Shown here piece after piece: positions 11,239 to 22,788 of a DNA stretch of 64,000 nucleotides. The notes under the pieces were generated by a model. That model was not told the DNA's origin, searched no databases, and saw nothing but the letters and a program-made list of their open reading frames with translations. Each line of letters opens with the position of its first letter. Positions within the stretch are counted from its first letter, which is position 1. Source of the stretch: Gaertneriomyces semiglobifer (Eukaryota > Chytridiomycota > Chytridiomycetes > Spizellomycetales > Spizellomycetaceae); the NCBI GenBank assembly GCA_025558075.1, contig JAHLKF010000017.1:186001-250000 (forward strand), given 5' to 3'. A program made the translations under genes and the position numbers.

Positions 11239-14127
11239 CCGCCCGCTGGCTTTCCTCTCCTTTCTGTCTCATCCACATCAGATAATACGTGCCTTCCCCG
11301 GTTTCCTCGATCCCTCCATTGAGTTGACCTTGATGCAGCCGTTGAAGGGCTTCCGCGCCGCGAGCTAACAGTTGTGCATGAGTCCCACGCTCAACCACCA
11401 TGCCGTCCTTCAACACGATGATCAAATCAGCATCCACAATGGTGCTGAGGCGGTGCGCAATCACCAAAGTGGTGCGATCAGTCGACAGCGTCTTGAAGGA
11501 GTCTTGAATAAGCCGCTCCGTGGTGTTATCTAGCGCGGAAGTTGCTTCGTCCAACAAGATAATGGAGGGATTTTTCAAAATGGTTCTGGCGATGGCAATT
11601 CTTTGCTTTTCGCCACCACTAAGTCGAAGCCCCCGCTCCCCAACCTTTGTATTGTAACCTACATTGCGAGGCATTGAGTCTTCACACCTGTTCGTAATTC
11701 CAAGATTCGTACTCACCATCAGGGAAGGAGAGAATACGATCATGAATCTGGGCAGCCCTTGCAGCCGTCTCTACTTCCTCATCTGTTGCACTCATGTTTC
11801 CATAGCGTATATTGTACCTCACAGTATCATTGAATAGCACGGTGTCCTGGGTAACAAGTCAGTAAAGTCCTAAGAAATTCTCACGAAAATCATGAAAATA
11901 CCTGTGGAACAACACCTATATGTGACCGTAGAGACGATTGCTGAAGTTGGCGTATATCTTGCCCATCCACTGTGATAGCACCGCTTTGTACCTCATAGAA
12001 TCGGAAGAGTAACTAGAAAAGAAACAATCAGAAGACAAGAAAATTAGGCAGAGATGCGAAACAACGTAGCTTACTCTGAAAATGGTGCTCTTTCCTCCCC
12101 CAGAGGGGCCAACTAAGGCGACAGTCTTCCCGGCGGGTACTTCAAAAGAAATGCCTTTCAAAGCAGGCTGCCTAGGGTCATACGCAAATCCTACATTGTC
12201 AAAAACAACTTTCCCTCCATTCTTGACGACCAGTGGACGAGCATTTGGGGCGTCTTTAATCGCTTCACTTTCGTGGAATAAATCGAGCATCTTCTCCATG
12301 TCGATGAAGTTTTGCTGGATAACACGATAGTACGTCCCAAACCTACATTGGAATCGGTTAGAGCTCCAAATGGTATGTCGCCATGATTTTGATGCCTTCT
12401 CACCAATTCAGCGGTTGGTAAAGCTGTAGCAGGTAGGTTAAGAAGGCCACAAAATCACCAACGGTGAGGTAACCATCTGCCACTCGCTTGCCACACAATA
12501 ATAGGCCCGCTAGAAGACCAATGGTGATGACGAGATTCTGGGCAGTATTCAGGATGTTCAAACTAGCACTACTTTTCCAATCAGCTGCCTGATATCGCCG
12601 GATAGCTTCGTCATATGCACGGACTTCCCAAGCTTCGTTATTATAGTACTTGACGGTTTCAAAGTTTAGCAGTGAGTCGACAGCCCTAGCACGTGAGGCA
12701 CTGTCAAGGTCGTTCATTTCTCGGCGAAATTGAGTGCGCCATTCGGTAATCCATATGGTGCAAACAATGTATAGCACCATAGTAACCAAGACGATCAGGG
12801 CAATGCTCCAGTCGAAAGTTACAAGGAACACGATGACTGCTAGCCCAATATCGACAAATACCGGAAGAATGTTGAAGGCAAGATATGACAAGAGCGAGCC
12901 AATAGACGAAGTCCCACGGTCCATCACGCGCAGAACTTCACCAGTCTTGCGGGTGATGTGGAACTGCAGGGACAGAGAGTGCAGATGCTCCAGCATGCGG
13001 ACCGAGACTTCGCGAGTGGTATACTGTCCGACTGGTATCCACAGGAAGTATTGAAAGGAGGACAACAATCCTACACCTCCTTGGAGAAACCGGAAGAAAG
13101 TGTAAAGTAGGATGGCGCCCCAGGCAAAATAGGGAGTACCTCGTTCGGCATTAGGTGTAAGATCGTCCACAACTCGCTTGTACTGGAGTGGTACAAGCAC
13201 ATTGACTAGGCGACCGAGAGCCAATAGTAAAAAGCAGGCGATGACCAAAACTTGAAGTTTCCAGGGCTTGGGCCACAGGAACGGCATCAGCTTGCTGACT
13301 TTCCGCCAAGTGTCCATCCATGCCGGGCCGTGTTCGGTGGAAACTTCTGCATTCGCCTCCACATCTCTAGTAGTACTCCGGCGCTGAGTCATGCGCAATA
13401 CAATGGAGCCAATCACTAAGATCGCAATCAATGCATATCGGATAATAAAAACGACAAACAGTGTGACATCCACTTTGTCGTCGAAAGGGGATGCCAATGC
13501 GCGGATGGGCGAGGATATTGTAATAAACCACTGGTATAGTTGAATGCTTTCAACTAGAAATGATAACGCCCAGAACTGTTTCAGGAAGGTGGGTACTTTA
13601 TCACACTGAGCGGAACCTGTCCAATCGTAAGCATCGAGCGACACGGCGAAGAAGGCGAACGTCGTGCCAATCAGCCAGGAAAACGAAGCCAGAATATCGG
13701 CCACGACGTGGGCCGCCATATCCGGGACGGTAACGGTAGGAATCTGGGGCTGCGTAATTTGGTAGAAGTCAAGGCCGAGATCGCACAAGCACGTCAGCAT
13801 GATCATTGGCGAGACGGATCGTGCAATTGTGGATACGGTGGAGGTGGCATCCGAAGAGTAAGCATCCCACGGCGCACCCGCATGCGAACGTCGCTGTGGC
13901 GTGCTAATAAGCGGGGCAGTCTCATCCTCATCCTCATGAGTTCTCGTAAGTCCTGGCAGCCGACTAACTCTTCGTGCTCGGACGATGCCAAAATACCATA
14001 TTGACGCTGCCGCCACAATAAAGGCAAGGAGAACACTATAGGAAAGTGTATCCAGCAAGCATGGTGCTATTTTTCCATTTTGAAAGTATGGACCAGGGCA
14101 GAACTGCACAGGGTCGTCTGGGTTCAT
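11156..14127 (-). CDS. ABC half-transporter, HMT1/ABCB6 type
   Basis: Five exons in frame: 14127-12404, 12342-12075, 12012-11902, 11846-11717 and 11658-11156; 911 residues. An N-terminal hydrophobic extension (TMD0, about residues 25-250) precedes a six-helix ABC membrane domain ([16 protein letters not shown], then [20 protein letters not shown]). The nucleotide-binding domain carries Walker [10 protein letters not shown], a Q-loop, the signature LSGGEKQR, Walker [13 protein letters not shown] and the H-loop VIAHRLST. This layout matches fungal Hmt1 and human ABCB6, which move heavy-metal conjugates or porphyrins across vacuolar or organelle membranes as homodimers. Substrate and membrane cannot be read from the sequence. 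The N-terminal extension separates it from mitochondrial Atm1. The last 80 bp overlap a doubtful same-strand frame. Confidence 0.92.
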
Positions 14128-14690
14128 GATATGTGTGAGCTGTCCTCAGTGGGTGATGGGCCTGTAAACGAAAGGAAGAGGCAAACTTCACATTACTGAC
14201 CCGCCCAAACAGCGAGGCATCGCAACCTTATACTTACAATTGACGAAGCTGCCAATTGAGCTTTGGTTGAGCAGCCGATGGCTCGTCGTTGACCAGTTTA
14301 CCACTGACACGGTCCAATCAAATGTCGCGCTACAAGGTCGCCTTTCAAGTCTGGGCTCTGATCGATGATCCAATACCACCGATTGAGTGAACGTCGGCTA
14401 TCTCCTGCTCGCTGATGTATTCCTAGGTCTGCAAGGTGTCGACAAGGAAACGCGGGCAAGATCGAAATCTAGCCGAGATATCTAACGCTTCGATCAAAAC
14501 GAGAAGGTACCACGACTGGGAACGATGAAAAGAAAGCAGTACTATGTATAAAGGCGTAGAACTAGATATGTAAAGTAAAAAGATATAGGTAACTAGCTAA
14601 CTACATTACAAGAATTATTCATGAAAGGTGCATATACGGGATATCGCGGCAGCCACAACAGGATGAGATAACAGCTGTTGGACAAGGCGC
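14128..14690. other. Intergenic region between two minus-strand genes
   Basis: It contains the ABC-transporter upstream region and the 3' flank of the next gene. It is AT-rich near 14530-14640 and I see no conserved coding content. Confidence 0.45.
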
Positions 14691-15796
14691 TCAGCAATGC
14701 ATAGCCTTCTTTACTTTCTTCATGAAACGACCGAAACTCTTCCTATGTCGTTTGTGGTGGCCTTCTGTCATTGGTGTCATTGGCTGGTACGAGGGAACGT
14801 TCGACATTGGCCGTGGACCTGCAGGTTTTGGAGCAGTCGAAAGAGCCTGAAGAGTCGACGGTGAGATGACCGTATCAGCATCTGACACTACAGTTGTATA
14901 AGACGACGCCGGAGAATGCGGCGCAACGTCGGTGTCTCGAATGTCCAATGAGCTATAAGCCGAGTCAAATTGACCCTCCTGCGAGCCGGAGCCAGGTGAA
15001 GATTTTGGAATGGCTATCTTCAAGGCTTGCATTTGCGCTGGAAGTTCCTGCTCGAGCGTAATGGACGAGTTCCGAGGTGTAAGGTATTCCAAGAGCTCAT
15101 CTTCTTCCAACGAGCTCCAGCTCGAAGCCGGTTTCCTAGCTGGTTTGGTAATCGATGTGCCAGTCATAGCCGTAGACGTAGATGTACACTGCGAAGGAAT
15201 ATCTAAGTCAGGTGTCTCGTCGTCGTAAAACGCTGTGCAGTCCAAGTCCAGCTCAATCCGTGGAATGGGTTTCGCTGACGGCCGTGAAGTTTGCTTCTGA
15301 CTCTTGGGCCGTTTCAATGTCGGCGCAAAGTTGGCATCGTCTTGGAAAGCCTGCACATCCGCTAGCACATCGTTTAACTTCATAATCGAGCTCCGTTGCC
15401 TAACGGTGTGGCGGACATTTAAATGGGAGGACGTTGATGCATCGTCAGCATAGATGTCAATTAAAGAGGCAAACTGGTTGGCTCCGCCGCTGACACCGTG
15501 CGAGCTGTAGAAATCGATGAGTGAGCCGCTCTATATGACGTGAGAAAGAACCCGAATGAAGGCCAAAGGACTTACTCGAAGTCGTCGCCGTCGTCTATAT
15601 TCGACCACACACTTGATGACGAGTCTGTTCGCTGTAGTGCCGGATGACGGTAGACATTTTTCTTTGGCTGCTGTCGACGCTTCTTGGACGTTGCTCTCCT
15701 TGTGCGCCGGGAGGACTGTCGTCGTATAATGAACCCATACGAGGTCCTTTTTGAACCTTGAGAATTAAATGATTGTGACTCCATCTCTTCCCCCAT
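14691..15796 (-). CDS. Ser/Thr-rich protein of unknown function with polybasic C-terminus
   Basis: Two exons, 15796-15576 and 15528-14691, give 352 residues; the 47-bp intron joins DDGDDFD/GSLIDFYSSHG in frame. I do not recognise a domain. Visible features are a very basic N-terminal patch (SRRTRRATSKKRRQQPKK, about residues 28-45) resembling a nuclear-localisation sequence, long Ser/Pro-rich disordered stretches, a short acidic segment (SSLEEDELLEYL), and a C-terminal basic amphipathic helix ending in cysteine (KSFGRFMKKVKKAMHC). The last cysteine does not form a CaaX, CC or CXC prenylation box. The basic tail could bind membrane lipids or nucleic acid. ATG 15784 is an alternative start four codons downstream. 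Confidence 0.7.
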
Positions 15797-16093
15797 ACGT
15801 CGTGGTTACCCCTTGTTGTCCAAGTAATATCAGTGCTTGATGAGAGCGTACATATGCATATACAGTGGGGTTAAAAAGGAAGCGAAAGGGGGTCTGACAA
15901 CACGTCGCGAGTTTTGTAGTCCTCAGCCAAAAGATGACGCCAAGCCTTGCAATTGACAAACTGAACCACAACAACGCAACAGGACCCCAGAAACCACAGC
16001 TGTTCTCAAGGTATCCAACATAGGGCCAGGGAGCAATCAAGGCGAATCACGGATTGAGTGACAGCAAATCGTCCATCCACGAACGGGGAAAGA

Positions 16094-17019
16094 ATGGCAG
16101 GAAAGAACACTGTGGCGAGAACTCTAGTCGTTGGTAAGAGCGTGCAGCATTCATTATACTTCACTTGACGGCAGCAATGATTTCTCATTTTTATCTGCCG
16201 TTTAGCGCTTGATCAGAGTCCCACCTCGGCACACGCCCTTACCGTAAGTTTAGTTCCATATCCCTGTGACAAGCATACGTACCCAATTGCGCCCAACCAA
16301 GACCTATTCTTGTCTTCAAGTATGCACTAGAGAATGTCATTCGACCAGGCGACACGCTAGTGCTTGTGAGTGTCGGTGTTGCCCAAGCGCCAGAATGGGC
16401 GGATGTAGTGGAGGCGACTGTTGGTAAGCGGACCTGAGATTGACAAGCCTTTTCTCAGAGTTACATTCCTCTTACGCGCCTTTGCCAAAAGAACATGAAA
16501 TTCCTGATGTCCAAGAGGTTTGTACCAAGTATTGTATTGTGTCAGTCGTACCACGCTGACCACCAGACCTTCAGATAGAACGGCAAGCAAGTGCTGTCAT
16601 TAACCAGGCGGAAAAGCTTGTGTTTGAGAAGTTTCCAACCGGACAGGTGGATGACAGTCGCGCTACTGCTGATAAATGGACGAGTGCTTATTGTGCTTCT
16701 CTAGATCAAGATCGTGCGTCGTCCATTGACTGGGACAGATGCTCACACGGTCATTGTGGACACCTGCGACAAGACGCAAGCTTCCATGCTGATTATTGGT
16801 TCTAGGAATCTGCCTGGCTTCAAGAGGTGCGTCTTCCGCACCATAGACATCATTTCTAACCCCTTAATGAACACGCTTTCTGTTAGGCTTATCCTCGGAT
16901 CAGTGAGCGACGAGTGTGCTCATAAAGCCAACTGCCCCGTGCTCATCGTCAAAGATGAAAAGACGGATGAGGAAGGGGGGCGCCTTTGGCCGTTGTGGCT
17001 GCCAAAGCCGAAGATCTAG
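16094..17019 (+). CDS. Universal stress protein (UspA) domain protein
   Basis: Seven exons: 16094-16133, 16206-16243, 16321-16423, 16459-16517, 16575-16646, 16705-16826 and 16887-17019, giving 188 residues; every junction keeps frame. The fold is read from ARTLVVAL/DQSPTSAHALTYAL (beta1-alpha1 with the DxS nucleotide-contact region), DTLVLVSVGV, the helix ERQASAVINQAEKLVF, and the C-terminal nucleotide-loop block DKTQASMLIIGSRNLPGFKR/LILGSVSDECAHKANCPVLIVKD, which matches the GxRGxxGxxxxxLGSVS motif of Usp proteins with degenerate glycines. Usp-domain proteins bind ATP or AMP and act in stress responses; the fungal role is poorly defined. The 3' end is 87 bp from the convergent RTF1 gene. Confidence 0.88.
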
Positions 17020-17106
17020 ATGTTCGTAAATGCGTCCAGGATCACTGTATATATACCCCTGTCCACAGCTACCATCCAATGTTGAATTGTTTCAGTAATC
17101 CATACG

Positions 17107-18958
17107 CTACAGTGGGACTATATCATCTAATATTGGGTCAAAAGCAAACTGCTTATCCCATTCATTCGTGATCTGTGCCCATTTCCCGCTCGCAGGTTTG
17201 TGAAATCCATTCATGTGAGCGGCACCGTTCAGTAATATCCTTGGCTCCGGTGTAGACGATCTGACAGGGCTGTTAGACGGGTCAGGTGTGCTGGTCTTGC
17301 TTATCCGATCGAGTGCTTTGGGTTTGGGTATAAGAGACTGTAGCTTCTCTAACTTCTCTTTCGCTTTACGAATCTCTTCCGCATTGTTGATATCCTGAGC
17401 ATATTCCAGCCGACGTGTGGTTTCTGCAATCTCCGCAGCGATGTTCACCGGTACTTTCTGAATTGCCCTTTTCTGTTCAATGATTTGCGCAACTTCCTCA
17501 TTTGTCATTACATGCTCGCGGGCATTTTTGAGGTCCCGCAGCTTGTTGTCAACATGATTCGGTGGAAGGTCGGGGACTCTTTCTGCTTTCATTGTATCAG
17601 CCCACCGACGATACTCTTGCTGCAACAGGTGGACATTCAGCAAAAATGATTGATACGGTTAAGGGCTCGTCTCCTTACTTGTGTTATTGGCCCATTCGAC
17701 ACCTTCGCGAATGAATACTCTCTCTGAGCCATCCCATGCTTTAGTAAGCCAACCTTATGTACAGGCTTCCCTTCAATGATGTAAACACGGCTGGTCTGTC
17801 GTACATCTAAAGAAGCTGGTTAGTATTCCCGAAGCAGTACGTTCTGCGAGTACACGTACCCTCGACCAAGCATAATCGGTAGACGCTTCGGCTTGGGTCT
17901 TGGGGATCTGGGCCGAGGCCATATCTAACAAAGCAACCTGCGCATGCGGTGAGTGGTAGCGCCAAGAGACAAAGCCCTCACCGCAAATCCTACCTTTCAC
18001 AGTCTTGTCAAAAGATGGTCTGAACACCCATTCTTTGATTTCGGTACGAGTTACTTGTATGGACCGTATTTCAGAGTACGACGGCAGTTCGGCTCTGGGT
18101 TTGGAATGTGGGCTCTACGTAACTCATGGTTAGACAAGTCATACAAAACCAAACTTGCTTACGGCTGAAGACACAAACCACGCTCTTTCTTCGTCTAGGA
18201 CCATCATATTCATCGGCGTCACTCAAACTAGCGCTGCGTGAGTGTGAACGATGTCGTCGTCTCTCGTCGCGGTCCTCGCCAATCTCTCCTTCTTCCCGAG
18301 CGCGGGCATTCTTCCGCTCGCGTTGCTTTCGCAAGTTGCTGATGGAGTCACTAAACTTGGTCTTTTCCGTCGCTTGACGCTTAGCAGGCCCTAAACGAAG
18401 GTGTGAGCAATTGAGCCATCCAGCAGCCTTCATGCGAGCATGCTCACGGTTGCGATCATCTGCTGAGGGCAACTTGTGCTTCGCTTGCCCACCCATTCTT
18501 CGTCTCAGCATTTTCTTCACAGCCAGACGCTCCGTCATTTGCTCAAACTGCAAGTTGCATGGTAAGGCGATCGCACTTTCGATAAGTCAGCAACCGCTGA
18601 GATCGCACACCTTGCTTTTGCGCTCCGCCAAAATTGCTTCTCGGTCAAGTTCAGACAATGCCATTAGCTTTGCCTGGTCTGTCTCGTCGCCCATGAGCGT
18701 TTCTGGGTCCCATGTCTTGATCTCTGCCCATCCCTCGTCATCGGATAGAAGGTCATCGTCGTCGTCTTCTTCTGCAGTCTGTTGGCTGTCTGGCTCTGCG
18801 CGAACACTTTCTCGGCTACATAAACTGTTAGATCAACTCTACAGTATAGAATTGCTTGCTAACATTTCAACTAACCGGAGACGTCTCTGCTCCCGGTCTT
18901 CGGGTTGTCCGGCTCCTTCCTCACCAGGACCGTTCAAAAGGGCCAAAAGTTCGTCCAT
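17107..18958 (-). CDS. RTF1: Paf1-complex subunit Rtf1
   Basis: About seven exons: 18958-18876, 18815-18611, 18547-about 18182, 18114-17994, 17937-17860, 17806-17679 and 17619-17107. The N-terminus is acidic with an SDDEGW block, then a charged segment (REAILAERKSKFEQMTERL) typical of Rtf1. The Plus-3 domain is rebuilt only after splicing: SIQVTRTEIKEW, FRPSFDKTVKG/CFVRYGLG, SVYRLCLVE/DVRQTSRVYII, then REYSFAKVSNGPITQ/QEYRRW. A C-terminal coiled coil (AEIAETTRRLEYAQDINNAE) follows. Rtf1 rides with RNA polymerase II, binds Spt5 through Plus-3 and stimulates H2B ubiquitination. The donor of the third exon is uncertain (18182 or about 18160), so a few residues before the Plus-3 domain may be wrong. 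Confidence 0.9.
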
Positions 18959-19064
18959 TTCGTCTCAGCTGCCTTCTAATAGATTCGTCCGGTTGATGCA
19001 CTACCCCTTCCTCAAAACACCACGGTTAGCCCAGCTGTAAGATCCCTCTCGGTAACAGATAGAA

Positions 19065-19080
19065 TGTGTGTGTGTGTGTG
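19065..19080. repeat. (TG)8 microsatellite
   Basis: Eight uninterrupted TG dinucleotides lie between the RTF1 and USB1 starts, a potential length polymorphism in a divergent promoter. Confidence 0.9.
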
Positions 19081-19201
19081 CGAGTGTTAGGGGGCACGCG
19101 AGAGGTCTCACGACGGATTTTCCCCAAGGTCAAGATCAACGACAGTCTAGCCAGGCGGGGCATTAACCAACAGGAAACCAATACATGAAGGATATGCAAT
19201 C

Positions 19202-20387
19202 ATGATGAGCCTGGTGGATTACTCTGATACCGGCTCTGAGTCGTCTTTGGTGGAAGAAGAGACAAGTCATAAGGAGGACCTGGGACCATCAAAGGACTTT
19301 TGCATGAAGCGCAGATGTAGCGACGATGCATGCCTAAATGTTAGTAAGAGTTGGCTGAGTGAGACGCATATGCTTGGTAACTCAGGAATCTTCATTCTTC
19401 CAGCTCAAACGAGTACGGAAGTCGACTCTATCAGACGGGTTCCTTTCCATGGAAGGTGATTTTCCCACGCGCCGTACCACTTGCAGAATGCGGATCATAC
19501 TGCTAACTTCACCAAGGGAGTGATACTGAGGATGTATCTCCCAACTTAAAGCATGCGGGACGCATCCGGAGCATGCCACACGTCCGAGGAAATTGGCCGA
19601 CCTTCGTGTATTGCACATGTACGAGGCGTGCTTGTCGTTTTTCATGTTTACTTAGATTTTCCAACAAGCTTGCATGCAGTTCAACCGCCACCGGACCTTA
19701 TAAACGTTGTCTCGGACATTATTGAACGAGCAACTCACGATGTCCCCACTTTGAAAAAAGTAAAACTACTCGAGAATGGATTGCATATCAGCCTGTCAAA
19801 AACTGTCTACCTTAAATCATTTCAAATTGATCGATTTGCGGAGTTGTTGAAAAAGCGCTGCAGCATCCTGCACAGGTACGTTGCCCTCGTCTTCACTCAT
19901 ATTGCACGACAATCGAAGTTTGACACTCTTTGGAGATTCGAAATCGGCTTTAGCGGCATTACAAGTTATGTCAACGATGACGGGACGCGATCGTTTCTTG
20001 GCCTTGATATTGGTTACGGACATCAGCAGGTTTGTCAGGCTGAATAGGATGATGTTACCTTGTGAGAAGAAGTCATCAATGACTTTAGCTTCTATCATGC
20101 TTGGATGCCGTCGACACCGTGATCAAAGAGTTCCGTAAGGAAACATTTTATGAGGCAAGTTTTAAGTTTTATCGAACAACCCACACGCATCTCCTAATTA
20201 AAATCTTGCACTCCAGACGCCGAGATTCCATACCTCTATTGCTTGGGCACTTGGGGACGTCGTGGATGAGGGTGTCGCCCGCATTGTAGGCGACCTTCTG
20301 CCATTGCTGGCGCCGTTTCGTATACCCATACCAGTCATCAGCTGCCGAATTGGCAATCGTTTCTTTACTTACGATCTGGCTTGTTAG
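19202..20387 (+). CDS. USB1: U6 snRNA phosphodiesterase USB1/Mpn1
   Basis: Seven exons: 19202-19339, 19404-19455, 19517-19618, 19656-19875, 19936-20029, 20089-20154 and 20217-20387, giving 280 residues. The protein trims the oligo(U) tail of U6 snRNA in the nucleus. It begins with the family start MSLVDYSD and has the KHAGRIRSMPHVRGNWPTFV block. The two catalytic HxS motifs of the 2H phosphodiesterase fold are present: HISLS (about residue 148) and FHTSIAWALGD (about residue 230). The C-terminus (ISCRIGNRFFTYDL) is the usual family ending. The sixth intron begins GCAAGT instead of GT; only this GC-AG splice joins TFYE to TPRFHTSIAW. ATG 19205 one codon later is equally possible. Confidence 0.92.
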
Positions 20388-20634
20388 CGCGTTCTGTCAA
20401 ACTGTCAGTGAGAAACCGAACTTGAAGGCCGCCGCACCGCAATATCACTCAGCTAAATTACAGAGGCAGACGGACATGATACCCATTATTCAGAGGACGC
20501 AACGAACGCGAGGCAGTATTGATTAGCAGTCCTCGCCTGAAGTACTACAGTTGACTGTAAACGATGGTTTCTTAGGTTTTTTACGATTTCCACCTAATAT
20601 TATGTGATTTTGTGGCGCCTTCACATCTCACGCT

Positions 20635-21354
20635 TTACTGCTTGCGCGGAGAATACTCGCCGTGAGCTTCATAGCTACCTCGGGGCTCCGAGATGAACTT
20701 CACATCCCCTAGTATTGGGCGGTGAGATCGCTCTGCCACACTGGTTGACCGAAAGATTTACACTACCTGTTTTGCAGTGGATGTCAGCTCCACTCTTTCC
20801 ATCCTCAGTCTTCCAATATCCAAGGCGTCCTTCTACTAACACCTTTGTCCTACCAAACGAAATGTATCAGCATCGCACTACAGAAAATGACGTGCTGATA
20901 GCTTTTCCAAGTACCCTTTGCTGATAAGTTCTGGGAGGTAAGACCCATACGCAGAGACGCGATGCCATTGCGTGTCGGTAACAAACTCGCCTTCTCTGGT
21001 CTTAAAACGGCTGTTGGTCGCAATGTTAAACCGAAAGACTCCATGTGGTCTTTCATCGTTTGGCTTATTGTTCTCGCTTGGGAAGGGGCGGAACTCAGGA
21101 TCTGCTCCAACGTTGCCGACGAGGATCACCCGATTGATGTCTTGAACATCCATTGGTTAGTGAATGACAGCAAGCTTAAATACGATTAGGCGACCCACCT
21201 CGGGCACTGGTGCTACTTGCAAATGATCTTGCGCACCTAATCTACAGGGGCCGGACGTTGAGCCCAACGCTCTTCCCTCTGCCCAACAGCTATCACCTAC
21301 GTGGCTCGCAGCACCGGCGGCGCGGACGGCAGTAGCGGAACGTGCGATCAACAT
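20635..21354 (-). CDS. RIM1: Mitochondrial single-stranded DNA-binding protein
   Basis: Five exons: 21354-21301, 21241-21199, 21140-20915, 20849-20767 and 20708-20635, giving 159 residues. The N-terminus (MLIARSATAVRAAGAAS, then CARSFASSTSAR) is a classic mitochondrial presequence. The OB fold follows: DINRVILVGNVGADPEF, VFRFNIATNS, DTQWHRVSAYG, and KVLVEGRLGYW. It should coat single-stranded mitochondrial DNA as a tetramer during replication. The C-terminal tail (GDVKFISEPR) matches mtSSB rather than the long acidic bacterial tail. An upstream in-frame ATG at 21387 exists, but the presequence starting at 21354 looks complete. The symbol follows yeast RIM1 (human SSBP1). Confidence 0.92.
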
Positions 21355-21553
21355 TATGTACTTGTTATGCACTAGGTTGGGCAGCAAATGTCAATTGCAA
21401 CGTCAAATGTTATGCTTTTAAAGACCTCTGGACACAGCTGGAAAGTCTGTTGGGGTGACTCACTCGCGTTTACGCGACGAGACCAAAAATATTAAGCACT
21501 GGACGTCGATTAATGATACTGAGAAGCTCTGTTGGACCACAAAGTCTAACGCT

Positions 21554-22498
21554 CTACGAACGCGGCTTCTCCTTCTTCTCCTTGTACAGGGCGAGGAGGG
21601 ACACACCGGCAACCTTCACGACCTTGAAACGAACACCGGGAATATCACCGACGGCACGACCCTTACGACCGAAACCGGCAATGAGAACCTCATCCTGCGA
21701 GATTATACCCGATTAGCCTTTGTTGAGATTCGAGCTGGAAATAGGTCGACTCGGACTTACGTTCTCCTCAATGAAGTTCAAACAACCATCGTTGGGGACG
21801 AAAGCAGTGATCTTCTTTCCGTTCTTGATGAGCTGTGCACGAACACACTTACGAATGGCGGAGTTCGGCTGCTTGGCTTCAACACCGCTGAAAAGGATCA
21901 CAATGTCAATTTCACGTTGAATATTTGTCAATTAAGCTCTGCATTCCAGTTCCAACTTTGCGTCAACCACAAAGGACCATCGTCATTAAAACGCCGTTGA
22001 TGCTTATCGCAGTGCATATTGCAACATCCGTGAAACCATCCAGCAGGGGTTCACCATAAGGTTCGTGCCTCTCGCTCTCGTGGCGTGTTAGCGCTGCAAA
22101 TCCCGGCTGCAAATTCCGGCGGAGCTCTACATGTTCATTTCTCTGACCATTCAATTCTCATAAAATACGCCCCTCCGTAATAGGGCTCATTTCCATCCAC
22201 TGGTCGATATGCTAGCAAATGCTCTTGTCGTCTGAAAGCGACTTACATCTTCTCAAGAACAATTCCCTTAGCGTGGGAAGAACCACCGAAGGGGGAAGAC
22301 TTGAAAGCCGTACCGAGGGCCCTCTTCTTGTACTGCTTGTCGGCCCAGCGGTTCTCACGGCGGGTGGTGCGCAACTTGCGTGCGGCTTGAAGACCACGAG
22401 GCTGACCCCTATTCACCACCAGAACAAAGCCCGTTAGCTACCCCATTTCATCCGACCATAGGCACTCTGCATCCTTCTCCCGCTACTCACTTGCCCAT
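21554..22498 (-). CDS. RPS23: 40S ribosomal protein S23 (uS12)
   Basis: Four exons: 22498-22491, 22408-22247, 21887-21761 and 21694-21554; 145 residues, normal for eukaryotic uS12. The first exon codes only MGK minus one base. The conserved protein is intact: [65 protein letters not shown] (with the decoding-centre proline loop QPNSA) and the basic end KEKKEKPR. It sits at the decoding centre of the 40S subunit and affects translational accuracy. Intron 2 is unusually long here (359 bp against about 60). A TTAGGGTT motif lies 125 bp upstream. Confidence 0.97.
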
Positions 22499-22622
22499 CT
22501 TGAACTATATTCCTGCAAAAGAGGGGGGTGTACGGTTAGAGATGGTGGAAGAATATGTGCGCTACGATCGCTCCAAAACTGTTAACAGATTTCGTTACGA
22601 ATAAAAAGCATCCGCGCTGGTG

Positions 22623-22630
22623 TTAGGGTT
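22623..22630 (+). promoter_or_regulatory. Telo-box TTAGGGTT upstream of RPS23
   Basis: TTAGGGTT (AACCCTAA on the RPS23 strand) lies 125 bp upstream of the RPS23 ATG in a 290-bp divergent promoter with APC10. Tbf1-type telobox factors bind this octamer at ribosomal-protein promoters in several fungi. Presence is seen; function is inferred. Confidence 0.45.
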
Positions 22631-22788
22631 GGCATTATAATTATCCCCGCTCCAACGCGCTGCTCTCGCGATCTTTTATCCAGTTTGCAGAACACACTTC
22701 ATAGCGGTGAACTGATGAACGGACAGTTGAAATACGCACCACACACGGAGCATAATTGTGTGTCGATCAGCATTCTATCGCTCGAGAC

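Noticed and set aside
14691..14702. CaaX prenylation site on the Ser-rich protein
   Set aside because: The cysteine is the last residue, so no CaaX, CC or CXC box exists.
21888..22246. Box C/D snoRNA in the RPS23 intron
   Set aside because: One near-match to a C box (ATGACGA), but no D box at a suitable distance and no terminal stem.
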